A stretch of DNA of 9,965 nucleotides, from the NCBI GenBank assembly GCA_035259345.1, contig DATFWK010000151.1:1-9965 (forward strand). The letters run 5' to 3'. The notes beneath the pieces are model-generated. The model worked only from the letters and a program-made list of their open reading frames with translations. It was not told the DNA's origin and did no database searches. Below, piece by piece: positions 1 to 5,933 of the stretch (the stretch's first letter is position 1; the number at the start of each line of letters is the position of its first letter). Both the position numbers and the translations under genes were made by a program. Source of the stretch: DATFWK01 sp035259345. GTDB lineage: Bacteria > Actinomycetota > Thermoleophilia > Miltoncostaeales > Miltoncostaeaceae.

Positions 1-160
1 GGTCGTGACGCCGCCGCCCGTCGATCCGGTCGTGACAGCCCCGCCCGTCGACCCCGTCGCGACGACCCCGCCCGCCCCTTCCCCGGCGCCCGCACCCGCT
101 CCGGCCCCCGCGCCGGTCGTGACGCCGCCGCCGGTCGATCCCGTCGCGACGGCCCCGCCG
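1..160 (+). repeat. Coding direct repeats (VxTxPPVDPV units)
   Basis: A unit of about 45 bases at 1-45 recurs at 115-159 with four differences seen by eye. A third, more diverged copy begins near 34. All encode variants of the peptide V-x-T-x-P-P-V-D-P-V inside the Pro-rich stalk. The near-identity at the DNA level, including synonymous positions, points to recent duplication or slippage rather than protein selection alone. The array probably continues to the left of the window. Confidence 0.75.
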
Positions 161-898
161 CCCGCGGCCCCGGCTCCTGCCGCTGACACCGCGCCGGCGG
201 CCACGACTCCCGCCGCGGCGACGGTCGACCCGGCCGCCGGCTCGCCCGCGCTGCCGGCGAAGCCCGACGTGCCGCCGCGCCTGGTGCTCAGCGCCGACCC
301 GGACGTGCCGCCCGCGGTCCTGCTTGCGGCCCCCGACCCGATCGCCCCGGCGCACGTCACCACGCGCGCGCTGCCGGCCCGGCCGGACGCCCTGCCCGAC
401 GCGGCTCCGGACCTCGTTGTCGCCCCGCCCGCCGTGCCGGACGCGCCGCCGCCGGGCATCGCCGTCGCGCTGAAGACGACCCCGGACACACGGACCGCCG
501 TGGCCCCCGATGCGCCCCTGCCGTTCGCGGGGCTTCCGGAGCCGATCTCCAAGACACCGGGCTTCGCCGCGCTCAGCAAGTCGCTGCGCGACGTGGCCAC
601 CGCCCGGACCGACCGCGACCGGGACGTCGCCGAGCCGGCGACCGTCCTCTCCGCGCTGCACGGGACCGCGATCCTCCGCGACGACGGTAGCCGCGCATCG
701 AGGGTCATCGCGCTTCTCACCGGCATCTTCGGGCCCATCAGCGGCGCTGCCAAGAACGGCATCCCGCCGCCACTCGAGATTCCCCTGCTGTTCCTCGTCG
801 TCGCATGCGCAGTCGCGCCGCTCTTCGGCGCTCGCCTGCGCGAGGTGGCGAGGAGCGGACCTCCCGGATACGCCACAGTCGCCCTGCGACCCGGATAG
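2..898 (+). CDS. Pro/Ala-rich surface protein with C-terminal membrane anchor, 5' partial
   Basis: The reading frame is open from the left edge of the window, so the true start is probably upstream; the GTG at position 5 lies inside a repeat and is not a convincing start. About the first 150 visible residues are dominated by Pro, Ala, Val and Thr, with repeated units of the form VVTPPPVDPV. Around residues 85-165 come looser Pro/Asp/Val-rich segments such as KPDVPP and DPDVPP. A more ordinary stretch follows (about residues 175-255). The C-terminus has one hydrophobic segment (EIPLLFLVVACAVAPLFGA) and then a basic tail (RLREVAR), which fits an N-out, C-in single-pass anchor. I infer a cell-surface or wall-spanning protein with an extended Pro-rich stalk. 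No enzymatic domain is visible and no family is recognised. It is followed by a palindrome-rich gap and then the receiver-like gene. Confidence 0.7.
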   Translation, partial: VVTPPPVDPVVTAPPVDPVATTPPAPSPAPAPAPAPAPVVTPPPVDPVATAPPPAAPAPAADTAPAATTPAAATVDPAAGSPALPAKPDVPPRLVLSADPDVPPAVLLAAPDPIAPAHVTTRALPARPDALPDAAPDLVVAPPAVPDAPPPGIAVALKTTPDTRTAVAPDAPLPFAGLPEPISKTPGFAALSKSLRDVATARTDRDRDVAEPATVLSALHGTAILRDDGSRASRVIALLTGIFGPISGAAKNGIPPPLEIPLLFLVVACAVAPLFGARLREVARSGPPGYATVALRPG

Positions 899-926
899 GC
901 CGAGCTCGGCCGGGTCTGGCACCCGG
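898..926 (+). terminator. Palindrome plus hairpin after the surface-protein gene
   Basis: A perfect 14-bp palindrome, GGCCGAGCTCGGCC (898-911), begins at the last base of the TAG stop codon. It overlaps a second hairpin with arms CCGGGT (910-915) and ACCCGG (921-926) and a 5-nt loop. There is no T-run, but GC-rich actinobacterial terminators often lack one. It could be a terminator or a processing site for the upstream mRNA. Confidence 0.4.
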
Positions 927-993
927 TCAATCGGCCGTGCCCCGCGCCCGTGGCGCGGCGGCGAAATGCTGGGTCGAATGTGGGAGACAGAAG

Positions 994-1371
994 GTGGAAG
1001 CACTTGAGATCTGCGTTGTCGGGCCGCCCGGCCATGGTCGGCGCGCGCTCGAGCAGACGGTTCGTAGGCTGGGTCACGAGCTGGTGATCGCCGATCCGCT
1101 CGGCGCCGTCGGCGGAGCCGACGTCGTCGTGGTGGACGCTCGCGAGGGCCTGGACTGGGATCAGCTCTCCGACGAGTTCGGGGATCCCGGTCCGGTGCTC
1201 GTCCTCGCGGGCGAGCCGGGGGACCACCGCGAGGAGATCGCGAGCCGGGGCACCGGCGCGATCGTCCTCTCCGGACGCGAGAGCGACGTGGCCTACATGG
1301 TCGCGTTCAAGCTCTGCGCCGCGCTCCGGCGCTCGCTGCAGGGGAACGCCCACCAGGCGGTTTCGGCCTGA
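994..1371 (+). CDS. Degenerate response-regulator receiver-like protein
   Basis: This 125-residue protein begins at a GTG preceded by GGGAG (982-986) with a 7-nt spacer, so I prefer it over the longer open frame from 805. The alternating hydrophobic strands and helices fit a stand-alone CheY-like receiver: LEICVVG (strand 1), HELVIAD (strand 2), ADVVVVD (strand 3), PVLVLAG (strand 4) and GAIVLSG (strand 5). Asp48 at the end of strand 3 is where the phospho-acceptor would be. The acidic pair expected after strand 1 is replaced by GPPG, the Ser/Thr after strand 4 by Ala, and the Lys after strand 5 by Ser/Gly. Phosphotransfer is therefore doubtful, and it may be a pseudo-receiver acting by protein contact. 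There is no DNA-binding output domain. The GPPGHGRR stretch superficially resembles a P-loop but lacks the Lys-Ser/Thr. Family assignment rests on fold pattern only. Confidence 0.6.
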   Translation: MEALEICVVGPPGHGRRALEQTVRRLGHELVIADPLGAVGGADVVVVDAREGLDWDQLSDEFGDPGPVLVLAGEPGDHREEIASRGTGAIVLSGRESDVAYMVAFKLCAALRRSLQGNAHQAVSA

Positions 1372-1393
1372 TGGGCGTTCCGACCTCATCCCA

Positions 1394-1421
1394 GGCGCCG
1401 CGGGAGCCGCGGCGCGGCGCC
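1394..1421 (+). terminator. Hairpin after the receiver-like gene
   Basis: Perfect 9-bp arms GGCGCCGCG (1394-1402) and CGCGGCGCC (1413-1421) enclose a 10-nt loop, 22 bp after the stop codon of the receiver-like gene. There is no T-run. The position between convergent genes supports a terminator role. Confidence 0.5.
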
Positions 1422-1488
1422 CCGCCGGGGCAGCCGTCGGCTCCCGCCGCGACCTGGGGGTGGAACCCGAGGGACCCGCGCCGGCCCT

Positions 1489-1556
1489 AGCGTCCCCGCG
1501 CACGCGGGGGCGCCGGGGCCGGTGGGCCCCGGCCCCCCTGACCAGCAGGGGACGCT
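1489..1556. terminator. Nested inverted repeats between convergent genes
   Basis: The outer 9-bp arms are AGCGTCCCC (1489-1497) and GGGGACGCT (1548-1556). Inside lies a hairpin with 8-bp arms GGGGCCGG (1515-1522) and CCGGCCCC (1529-1536) and a 6-nt loop. A competing small hairpin, CCCCGC/GCGGGG, sits at 1494-1509. The structure lies about 30 bp beyond the stop codon of the minus-strand permease gene. It is symmetric and could terminate transcription from either side. The 1372-1584 gap shows no coding sequence that I would defend. Confidence 0.45.
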
Positions 1557-1584
1557 CGGGCGGCCGCGCCGCGCGCGGCTCGCC

Positions 1585-3495
1585 CTACCCCTTGTCCCGG
1601 CCGCCGTTCGGCGACCCCTCCCAGGTGACGATCACCCGGCAGGGGCTGTTGCGCAGCACGTAGTCGACGGTGCGCCCGAAGACGCGCTCGCCCGGCCTGC
1701 GCCGCTCGGCGACGCCCATCATGATCACCTCGGCATCGATGCGCTCCGCCTCCTCGACGATCGCGCGCCCGGGCTGGCGCCCGCGCACGACCTTCGTGGC
1801 CACCTTCGCGCCGTACTCCTCCGCGATCGCCTTGGTGTGCTCCAGGAGCTCCTCCGCGGCGGTCTGCTCACGCGGCAGCTGGGCGTCCTGCAAGGACATC
1901 GTGATCGGCACCTCGATCACCGTCATCGCCTCGATGACGACGTTCTGCTCGGCAGCGAGCCGGCCGGCCATCGCCATCATCTCCTCGGAGACCTGGTTGC
2001 GGATGACCGGGACCAGGATGTTCGTGTAGCTGACGTCGACGTCGACGGCCGGGGCGTCGCCCTTGAGGATGCTGGTCTGGCCGAGCGGGACGTGGATGTG
2101 GCGCCGGTAGAGCGCGTAGATGACGAAGCCGAGCGCCATCCAGCCGACGCCGACCACGCGGGCGTCTGTGTGAAGGACCAGGGTGGCCAGGAAGGCGAGC
2201 CCGGTGCCCAGGCCGCCGAGCACCGCGAAGACCGGGATGTCGCGGCCCTCGATCGTGATGTTCGGCCGCCCCCGCCAGGGCCGTGGCCTCGCGGGGTCCT
2301 TGATCCGCAGGACGATGATCGACACGTGGGCGATCGTGAACGAGAGCATCGCGCCAAACGCGTACATGTTCCCGAGGAAGTCCGTCTGCCCGGGGATCAG
2401 CACGATGGCCGCCACGCCGCAGAAGATCAGGATCGACCGGTACGGCGTGCGGAAGCGTGGATGGACCGACTTGATCGAGGGCGGCAGCTGGCGATGGATG
2501 CCCATCGAGTACGTCAGGCGCGAAACGCCGATGATCCCCGCGTTGGTCGCGATGAACAGGATCGTTGCGGCGAGGATGCCGACGTAGATCTCGAGCGCAT
2601 GGTTGAGCGCGCCCTGGAGGTGGAAGGCCTGGACGATCCCGAGCACCGGGTCGCCCTGGAATCCGCCCTGGTCCGACGGCACGCCGAGCAGGGTCTGGTA
2701 GTCGCCGCTCGCCGTTCGGGTCACCGGCAGCGCCGAGAGGGCGACGAGCGGGATGCTCGCGTACATCACGAACACCGCGACCACCGTGGCCCGGATCGAC
2801 CCCGGGATGCTGTGCGCCGGGTCGACGGCCTCCTCGGCCATGTTCGAGACGGTCTCGATGCCGGTGTAGGCGATCATCGCGACCGTGATGCCGTAGATGA
2901 AGTCGGACCAGGTCGGCGCGACGCCCCAGTGGATGTTGTCCCAGAGCGTGCTCGGCGAGAGCAGGAGCACCGCGCCCAGGATCACGATGAACAGCTGCGT
3001 GGCGAGGTCCAGGAAGGCGAGGAGGATGTTGACCCGCGCCGCCTCCTGGATGCCGACCACGTTCACGGCGGCGAGCACCAGGACCACGCTGATCCCGACC
3101 ACGATGTCCCACGGGTTCGTCTTCAGCGGGTCCCAGAAGACGCCGAGGTAGTGCGGGACGAAGAACGCCGAGATGGCGATCGTGATGATGTAGTTGAGCA
3201 TCTGCGCCCACGCCGCCCCGAAGGCCACCGTCTCGTTGAACGCACGGCGGGCGAACGACGACGAGCCGCCCGCCTCGGGGAAGGTGGTCGTGCCCTCGGT
3301 GTAGGTGATCGCGGTCATCGCGAAGATGAACCCGGCGATCACGAAGACCAGCGGCGTCAGCCCGAGCGCATACGACGCGACGAGGCCGAGCGCGTAGTAG
3401 ATCGACGAGCCGACGTTCCCGTACGCCGTCGAGAACAGCCCCGGCACGCCCACGACGCGCTCGAGGCGCTCGCTGCGCCTACGACGCTGTGCCAC
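1585..3495 (-). CDS. APC-family amino-acid permease fused to a UspA domain
   Basis: This 636-residue protein starts at GTG, directly after an in-frame TGA, so it cannot extend upstream in frame. Residues 12-470 form an APC-superfamily permease with about 12 hydrophobic segments. The first contains the glycine-rich unwound region (GNVGSSIYYALG, 26-37) that in this fold contacts the substrate amino group and carboxylate. YTGIETVSNMAEE (210-222) matches the conserved segment around helix 6. Residues 487-625 are a cytoplasmic universal-stress domain: it begins YTNILVPV and ends with VFGRTVDYVLRNSPCRVIV. Its nucleotide-binding glycines are only partly kept (G594, G602 and G607, with GRT in place of a G-S/T). 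By family, the transporter imports amino acids or related compounds with protons or by exchange, and the UspA tail may sense adenine nucleotides. The substrate cannot be told from sequence. The gene is single, divergent from the VOC gene. Confidence 0.88.
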   Translation of the reverse strand: MAQRRRRSERLERVVGVPGLFSTAYGNVGSSIYYALGLVASYALGLTPLVFVIAGFIFAMTAITYTEGTTTFPEAGGSSSFARRAFNETVAFGAAWAQMLNYIITIAISAFFVPHYLGVFWDPLKTNPWDIVVGISVVLVLAAVNVVGIQEAARVNILLAFLDLATQLFIVILGAVLLLSPSTLWDNIHWGVAPTWSDFIYGITVAMIAYTGIETVSNMAEEAVDPAHSIPGSIRATVVAVFVMYASIPLVALSALPVTRTASGDYQTLLGVPSDQGGFQGDPVLGIVQAFHLQGALNHALEIYVGILAATILFIATNAGIIGVSRLTYSMGIHRQLPPSIKSVHPRFRTPYRSILIFCGVAAIVLIPGQTDFLGNMYAFGAMLSFTIAHVSIIVLRIKDPARPRPWRGRPNITIEGRDIPVFAVLGGLGTGLAFLATLVLHTDARVVGVGWMALGFVIYALYRRHIHVPLGQTSILKGDAPAVDVDVSYTNILVPVIRNQVSEEMMAMAGRLAAEQNVVIEAMTVIEVPITMSLQDAQLPREQTAAEELLEHTKAIAEEYGAKVATKVVRGRQPGRAIVEEAERIDAEVIMMGVAERRRPGERVFGRTVDYVLRNSPCRVIVTWEGSPNGGRDKG

Positions 3496-3516
3496 TCAGT
3501 GCCCGGGGCCGCTCAT
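3496..3516 (-). other. Possible leader peptide MSGPGH ahead of the permease
   Basis: ATG at 3516-3514 opens a six-codon frame whose TGA (3498-3496) directly abuts the GTG start of the permease in the same frame. A GGACGAG sequence lies upstream at ribosome-binding distance. The permease start itself has no good Shine-Dalgarno sequence, so translation could depend on re-initiation after this peptide. This is a prediction from layout only. Confidence 0.3.
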
Positions 3517-3530
3517 CGACTCGTCCGGCG

Positions 3531-3560
3531 ATGCTAGTGATGTGCTCGGAAACGCCACAA
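3531..3560 (-). promoter_or_regulatory. Predicted sigma70-type promoter of the permease gene
   Basis: Reading the minus strand, TTGTGG (3560-3555) is followed after 18 bp by TAGCAT (3536-3531). This fits the TTGnnn / TAnnnT actinobacterial consensus. The predicted transcription start is near 3524, just before the six-codon leader frame. Confidence 0.45.
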
Positions 3561-3574
3561 GTGACGCCTGCGGG

Positions 3575-3580
3575 TAGACT
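3575..3580 (+). promoter_or_regulatory. Predicted -10 box of the VOC gene
   Basis: TAGACT fits the TAnnnT -10 consensus and would place the transcript start about 28 nt before the GTG start. No convincing -35 is seen. The permease -35 lies just upstream of this box, so the two divergent promoters share the same DNA. Confidence 0.35.
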
Positions 3581-3614
3581 CGCCCGCCGTTTGCCATCGC
3601 CGAGGAGGGGCCGC

Positions 3615-3968
3615 GTGTCGCTGTTCAACGGGGTCGAGACCGTCTACTACCGGATCTGCAACATGGACAACGCGATCGCCTTCTACGAGGGCGTCCTCGG
3701 CCTGGAGCTCAAGCGGCGGGCAGGGAACGACTGGGCGGAGTTCTCGGTGGGCGGCGTGGACCTCGCGCTGGAGGGCGAGCTCGCCACACGGCCGCACCAG
3801 GGCGGCGCGACCGTCGTCCTGCGGTCCGGGGACGTCCGGGCGCTCGAGGCGCACCTCGCCGGGCACTCGGTCCAGCGCGGCGAGGTCGAGGACCTCGGCG
3901 GGGCCCTCCTGCTCGAGTTCTACGACCCGGACGGCAACCGGCTCATGGCGATCCAGCAGGTGGGCTGA
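3615..3968 (+). CDS. VOC-fold (glyoxalase/bleomycin-resistance-like) protein
   Basis: This 117-residue protein starts at GTG, preceded by a strong AGGAGG (3603-3608) with a 6-nt spacer. It has the two beta-alpha-beta-beta-beta modules of the vicinal-oxygen-chelate fold. VYYRICNMDNAIAFYEGVLG (residues 10-29) is the typical opening strand and helix. FYDPDGNRL near the C-terminus is the typical closing hairpin. The metal ligands of catalytic members look absent: the first-strand His is Tyr or Arg here, and the Glu usually found two or three residues after DPDGN is Met (GNRLMAI). It may therefore be a ligand-binding or sequestering member rather than a metal-dependent lyase or dioxygenase. No substrate can be assigned. 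It faces the APC-UspA permease across a shared promoter region, and its last 26 bp overlap the tail of the next gene on the other strand. Confidence 0.85.
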   Translation: MSLFNGVETVYYRICNMDNAIAFYEGVLGLELKRRAGNDWAEFSVGGVDLALEGELATRPHQGGATVVLRSGDVRALEAHLAGHSVQRGEVEDLGGALLLEFYDPDGNRLMAIQQVG

Positions 3969-4353
3969 GCCCGGCGCTCCAAGCGGCTCGGCGCGCGGCG
4001 GCCACGGCCTCGACGAAGCCCTCGAGGTCCTTCGCGCCGATCACGACCCTGCGGGTGCGCCACGGCAGCGGCGTCCGGACGGAGAGCTCCCCGTCCAGCT
4101 CGAGGATCGCCGCCTCGCCGGCCGCGGCGACGAAGGCGACGAGGCCGCGGCCGAGGCGCACCCCGACGCCGCCCCACCACGGCCAGGCGATCCGCGAGAT
4201 CCGCTCGACGCGCACCACCGGGACGGTCGCGCCGCCGAGCCAGCCCATGCGCACACGCACCGCGTCGGGGCCGACGTCTGCGACGAGAGGGCCGGGGGCG
4301 AGCATGCGCAGCAGGAAGGTCGCCCGGCCCGTCCTGAGGGGGAACGTCGCCAC
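3943..4353 (-). CDS. Small PH-like-fold hypothetical protein
   Basis: This 136-residue protein starts at GTG and has no clear Shine-Dalgarno sequence. It is rich in beta-strand-like segments: VADVGPDAVRVRMGW, ATVPVVRVERISRIAW, GVGVRLGRGLVAFV, EAAILELDGEL. It closes with a helix (DLEGFVEAVAAARRAAW). The order, including a 'V.V..GW' strand, a Trp-rich 'WPWWGGVGVR' turn and a final 'DLEGFV' helix, resembles bacterial PH-like proteins of unknown role in actinobacteria; this is pattern memory, not a database match. There is no signal peptide or clear membrane segment. The gene is convergent with the VOC gene and overlaps it by 26 bp. It is divergent from htpX, 87 bp away. Confidence 0.65.
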   Translation of the reverse strand: MATFPLRTGRATFLLRMLAPGPLVADVGPDAVRVRMGWLGGATVPVVRVERISRIAWPWWGGVGVRLGRGLVAFVAAAGEAAILELDGELSVRTPLPWRTRRVVIGAKDLEGFVEAVAAARRAAWSAGLSPPAGSP

Positions 4354-4359
4354 GGACAG

Positions 4360-4365
4360 AGGCTA
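4360..4365 (-). promoter_or_regulatory. -10 box placing a leaderless start on the PH-like gene
   Basis: On the minus strand, TAGCCT ends six bases before the GTG start codon. A transcript starting 7 nt after the box would begin at the GTG, giving a leaderless mRNA. This agrees with the absence of a Shine-Dalgarno sequence. The -35 region is weak. Confidence 0.4.
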
Positions 4366-4405
4366 CCCGCGACCCCGGGAGGGGCGACCGCGCCCGGGAC
4401 GGTCG

Positions 4406-4411
4406 TATCAT
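4406..4411 (+). promoter_or_regulatory. Predicted -10 box of the htpX operon
   Basis: TATCAT is a close match to TATAAT and lies at a suitable distance for a transcript start near 4418. The -35 region (around 4382-4388) does not match TTGACA, which suggests either an activator or an alternative sigma factor. Confidence 0.4.
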
Positions 4412-4432
4412 CGGAAGCGAGCGATCATCGGA
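4407..4432 (+). repeat. 9-bp direct repeat over the htpX promoter and ribosome site
   Basis: ATCATCGGA occurs at 4407-4415 and again at 4424-4432. The first copy overlaps the predicted -10 box and the second runs into the GGAGG ribosome-binding site. The spacing is 17 bp start to start. It is a candidate operator or mRNA-level control site, not a known motif that I recognise. Confidence 0.35.
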
Positions 4433-4440
4433 GGATGACG

Positions 4441-5349
4441 GTGGCACGGCGGTGGTACGGACGGGACCGAGGGCTCAGCGCCCGTATGGGCCTGACGCTC
4501 TTCCTGCTGGGCGCGGTCTACGTCGTCTTCATCTCGATCCTGATCGCGGCCGGGACGAGCGCGATCGTGATCCTGGTCATCGCCGGCGGGCTGGCCATCG
4601 CCCAGCTCTTCTTCAGCGACAGGATCGCCCTCGCGTCGATGGGCGCGCGCGTGACCCAGCCGGAGGAGGCGCCCGAGCTGCACGAGATGATCGAGCGGCT
4701 CTGCCAGATGGCCGACCTGCCGAAGCCGCGCGTGGCGATCGCCGACGTGGACATGCCCAATGCCTTCGCGACCGGCCGCAGCCAGAAGGCCTCGGCCGTC
4801 TGCGTCACCACCGGCCTGATGCGCCGGCTCGAGCCGCGCGAGCTCGAGGGCGTGCTGGCCCACGAGCTCACCCACATCGCCAACCGGGACGTGGTGGTGA
4901 TGACGGTGGCGTCCTTCCTCGCCACCGTCGCCGGGCTCATCATCCGCGCCTCCATGTGGGGCGGGATGGGCGGCGGGCGGAACCGCGACGGCGCCGGCTA
5001 CATCTTCATCATCATGGGCGTGTCGCTCGCCGTCTACGCGCTCTCCTTCCTGCTGCTGCGCACCCTGTCGCGCTACCGGGAGTACGCGGCCGACCGTGGC
5101 GCCGCGATCCTCACCGGGGCGCCGGCGACGCTGGCCTCGGCGCTCGCCCGCATCCACGACGACCTCGGGCGCGTGCCCACGCGCGACCTGCGCTCGGCCG
5201 AGGGGCTGAACGCGTTCTTCATCGTCCCGGCCCGCGCGCGGGGCTTCTCGCTCTCGTCGCTGTTCGCGACGCACCCGCCGGTGGAGAAGCGGATCGAGCG
5301 CTTGCTCGCCATGCAGGCCCAGCTCGACCACGTGCCCGCGGCGGCCTGA
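4441..5349 (+). CDS. htpX: HtpX-type M48 zinc metalloprotease
   Basis: This is a membrane-bound zinc endopeptidase that degrades misfolded or damaged membrane proteins, with its active site facing the cytoplasm. I choose GTG 4441 because GGAGG (4430-4434) stands 6 nt before it; the ATG at 4435 directly touches GGAGG and is too close. The protein is 302 residues, usual for HtpX. Two N-terminal membrane segments lie at about 15-34 and 41-58. The zinc motif HELTH is at 141-145, inside VLAHELTHIANRD. Two further membrane segments lie at about 153-170 and 186-206. The third zinc ligand is probably Glu214 in YREYAADRGAA. The C-terminal ATHPPVEKRIERL is also typical of the family. The gene heads a tight operon with pspAB 5 bp downstream, which supports a role in envelope stress. 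The direct repeat upstream may control it. Confidence 0.93.
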   Translation: MARRWYGRDRGLSARMGLTLFLLGAVYVVFISILIAAGTSAIVILVIAGGLAIAQLFFSDRIALASMGARVTQPEEAPELHEMIERLCQMADLPKPRVAIADVDMPNAFATGRSQKASAVCVTTGLMRRLEPRELEGVLAHELTHIANRDVVVMTVASFLATVAGLIIRASMWGGMGGGRNRDGAGYIFIIMGVSLAVYALSFLLLRTLSRYREYAADRGAAILTGAPATLASALARIHDDLGRVPTRDLRSAEGLNAFFIVPARARGFSLSSLFATHPPVEKRIERLLAMQAQLDHVPAAA

Positions 5350-5354
5350 GCCGG

Positions 5355-5933
5355 GTGGGGCTGCTGGACATCCTGCGCGGCGAGCGCAGGCCGAAGCGCG
5401 CCAACCTGGACAACCTCTTCGCGCTCACCACCGCCGAGCCGACCATCCGCACCGCGCTCGACATGGTGCCGCTGGAGCGGGCCGGGGTCTGCTTCAAGCC
5501 GGTCACGATGGGCGCCTTCGACGAGCTGCTCTCGGACCTCGAGCAGATCCTCTCCCTCCCCGACGCCGACGGCCAGGCGATCGAGCGGACGGTCGACGAC
5601 ACCTTCGGCTTTCGCTGGATCGTGCTCCGGGGAGCGGACCTCTCGGACCTGGTCACCCGGGCCCACCTGGTCAACCAGACGCTCGAGGAGCGCGGGTTCT
5701 CCGAGCAGCTCCTGTGCTCGGTCTTCGGCATCCACCCGGAGTCGGGCGGGCGCACGGCGTACCTCGTCTACCTCTACAAGCGGGGGACGTTCTACCCGTT
5801 CGTCCCGACGGGCGACCACCAGCGCGACAACGTCGCCGAGCTCAGGCTGAAGGCGACGCTGGGCGGCGAGATGCCGATGGAGCCGGAGCTCGAGCGCTGG
5901 TATCCGCTCTGGGACGTGCCGGTGGGCGGGTGA
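5355..5933 (+). CDS. pspAB: PspA-associated protein PspAB
   Basis: This 192-residue soluble protein matches my memory of the actinobacterial PspAB family. It starts with GLLDILRGE and has a KRANLDNLFAL segment near residues 14-24. It has GVCFKPV at 44-50 and a central FGFRWIV. The strongest match is the C-terminal block LVYLYKRGTFYPFVPTG (137-153) followed by RDN and a Trp-containing tail (ERWYPLWDVP). The family is found beside PspA, PspAA and HtpX and is thought to take part in the phage-shock-like membrane-stress response. Its molecular function is not established. GTG 5355 lies 5 bp after the htpX stop with no clear ribosome site, so translation is probably coupled. Its TGA overlaps the next gene's GTG. 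pspA and pspAA lie over 3 kb away on the other strand. Confidence 0.9.
   Translation: MGLLDILRGERRPKRANLDNLFALTTAEPTIRTALDMVPLERAGVCFKPVTMGAFDELLSDLEQILSLPDADGQAIERTVDDTFGFRWIVLRGADLSDLVTRAHLVNQTLEERGFSEQLLCSVFGIHPESGGRTAYLVYLYKRGTFYPFVPTGDHQRDNVAELRLKATLGGEMPMEPELERWYPLWDVPVGG

Noticed and set aside
1..160. CRISPR-like array
   Set aside because: The repeats are in frame, encode Pro-rich peptide units and lack regular unique spacers.
917..932. Sigma54-like TGGCAC element
   Set aside because: The required TTGC at the -12 position is missing, and the site lies within a hairpin.
805..993. N-terminal extension of the receiver-like gene
   Set aside because: It overlaps the end of the surface-protein gene, is Arg/Ala-rich without structure, and a well-placed GGGAG supports the GTG at 994.
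1003..1035. P-loop-like GPPGHGRR in the receiver-like protein
   Set aside because: The invariant Lys and Ser/Thr of a Walker A motif are absent, so nucleotide binding is not supported.
1460..1663. A 67-codon plus-strand frame in the gap and permease 3' end
   Set aside because: It has no ribosome site, reads through terminator-like palindromes and runs into the antisense of the permease gene.
1522..3537. A 671-codon plus-strand open frame antisense to the permease
   Set aside because: Its composition (very rich in Asp, Arg, His and Ala) is the shadow expected opposite a GC-rich gene. The opposite strand encodes a clear APC-UspA protein.
4408..5331. A 307-codon minus-strand frame opposite htpX
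   Set aside because: The plus strand has HELTH and all HtpX features; the antisense frame is His/Asp/Arg-rich with no recognisable domain.
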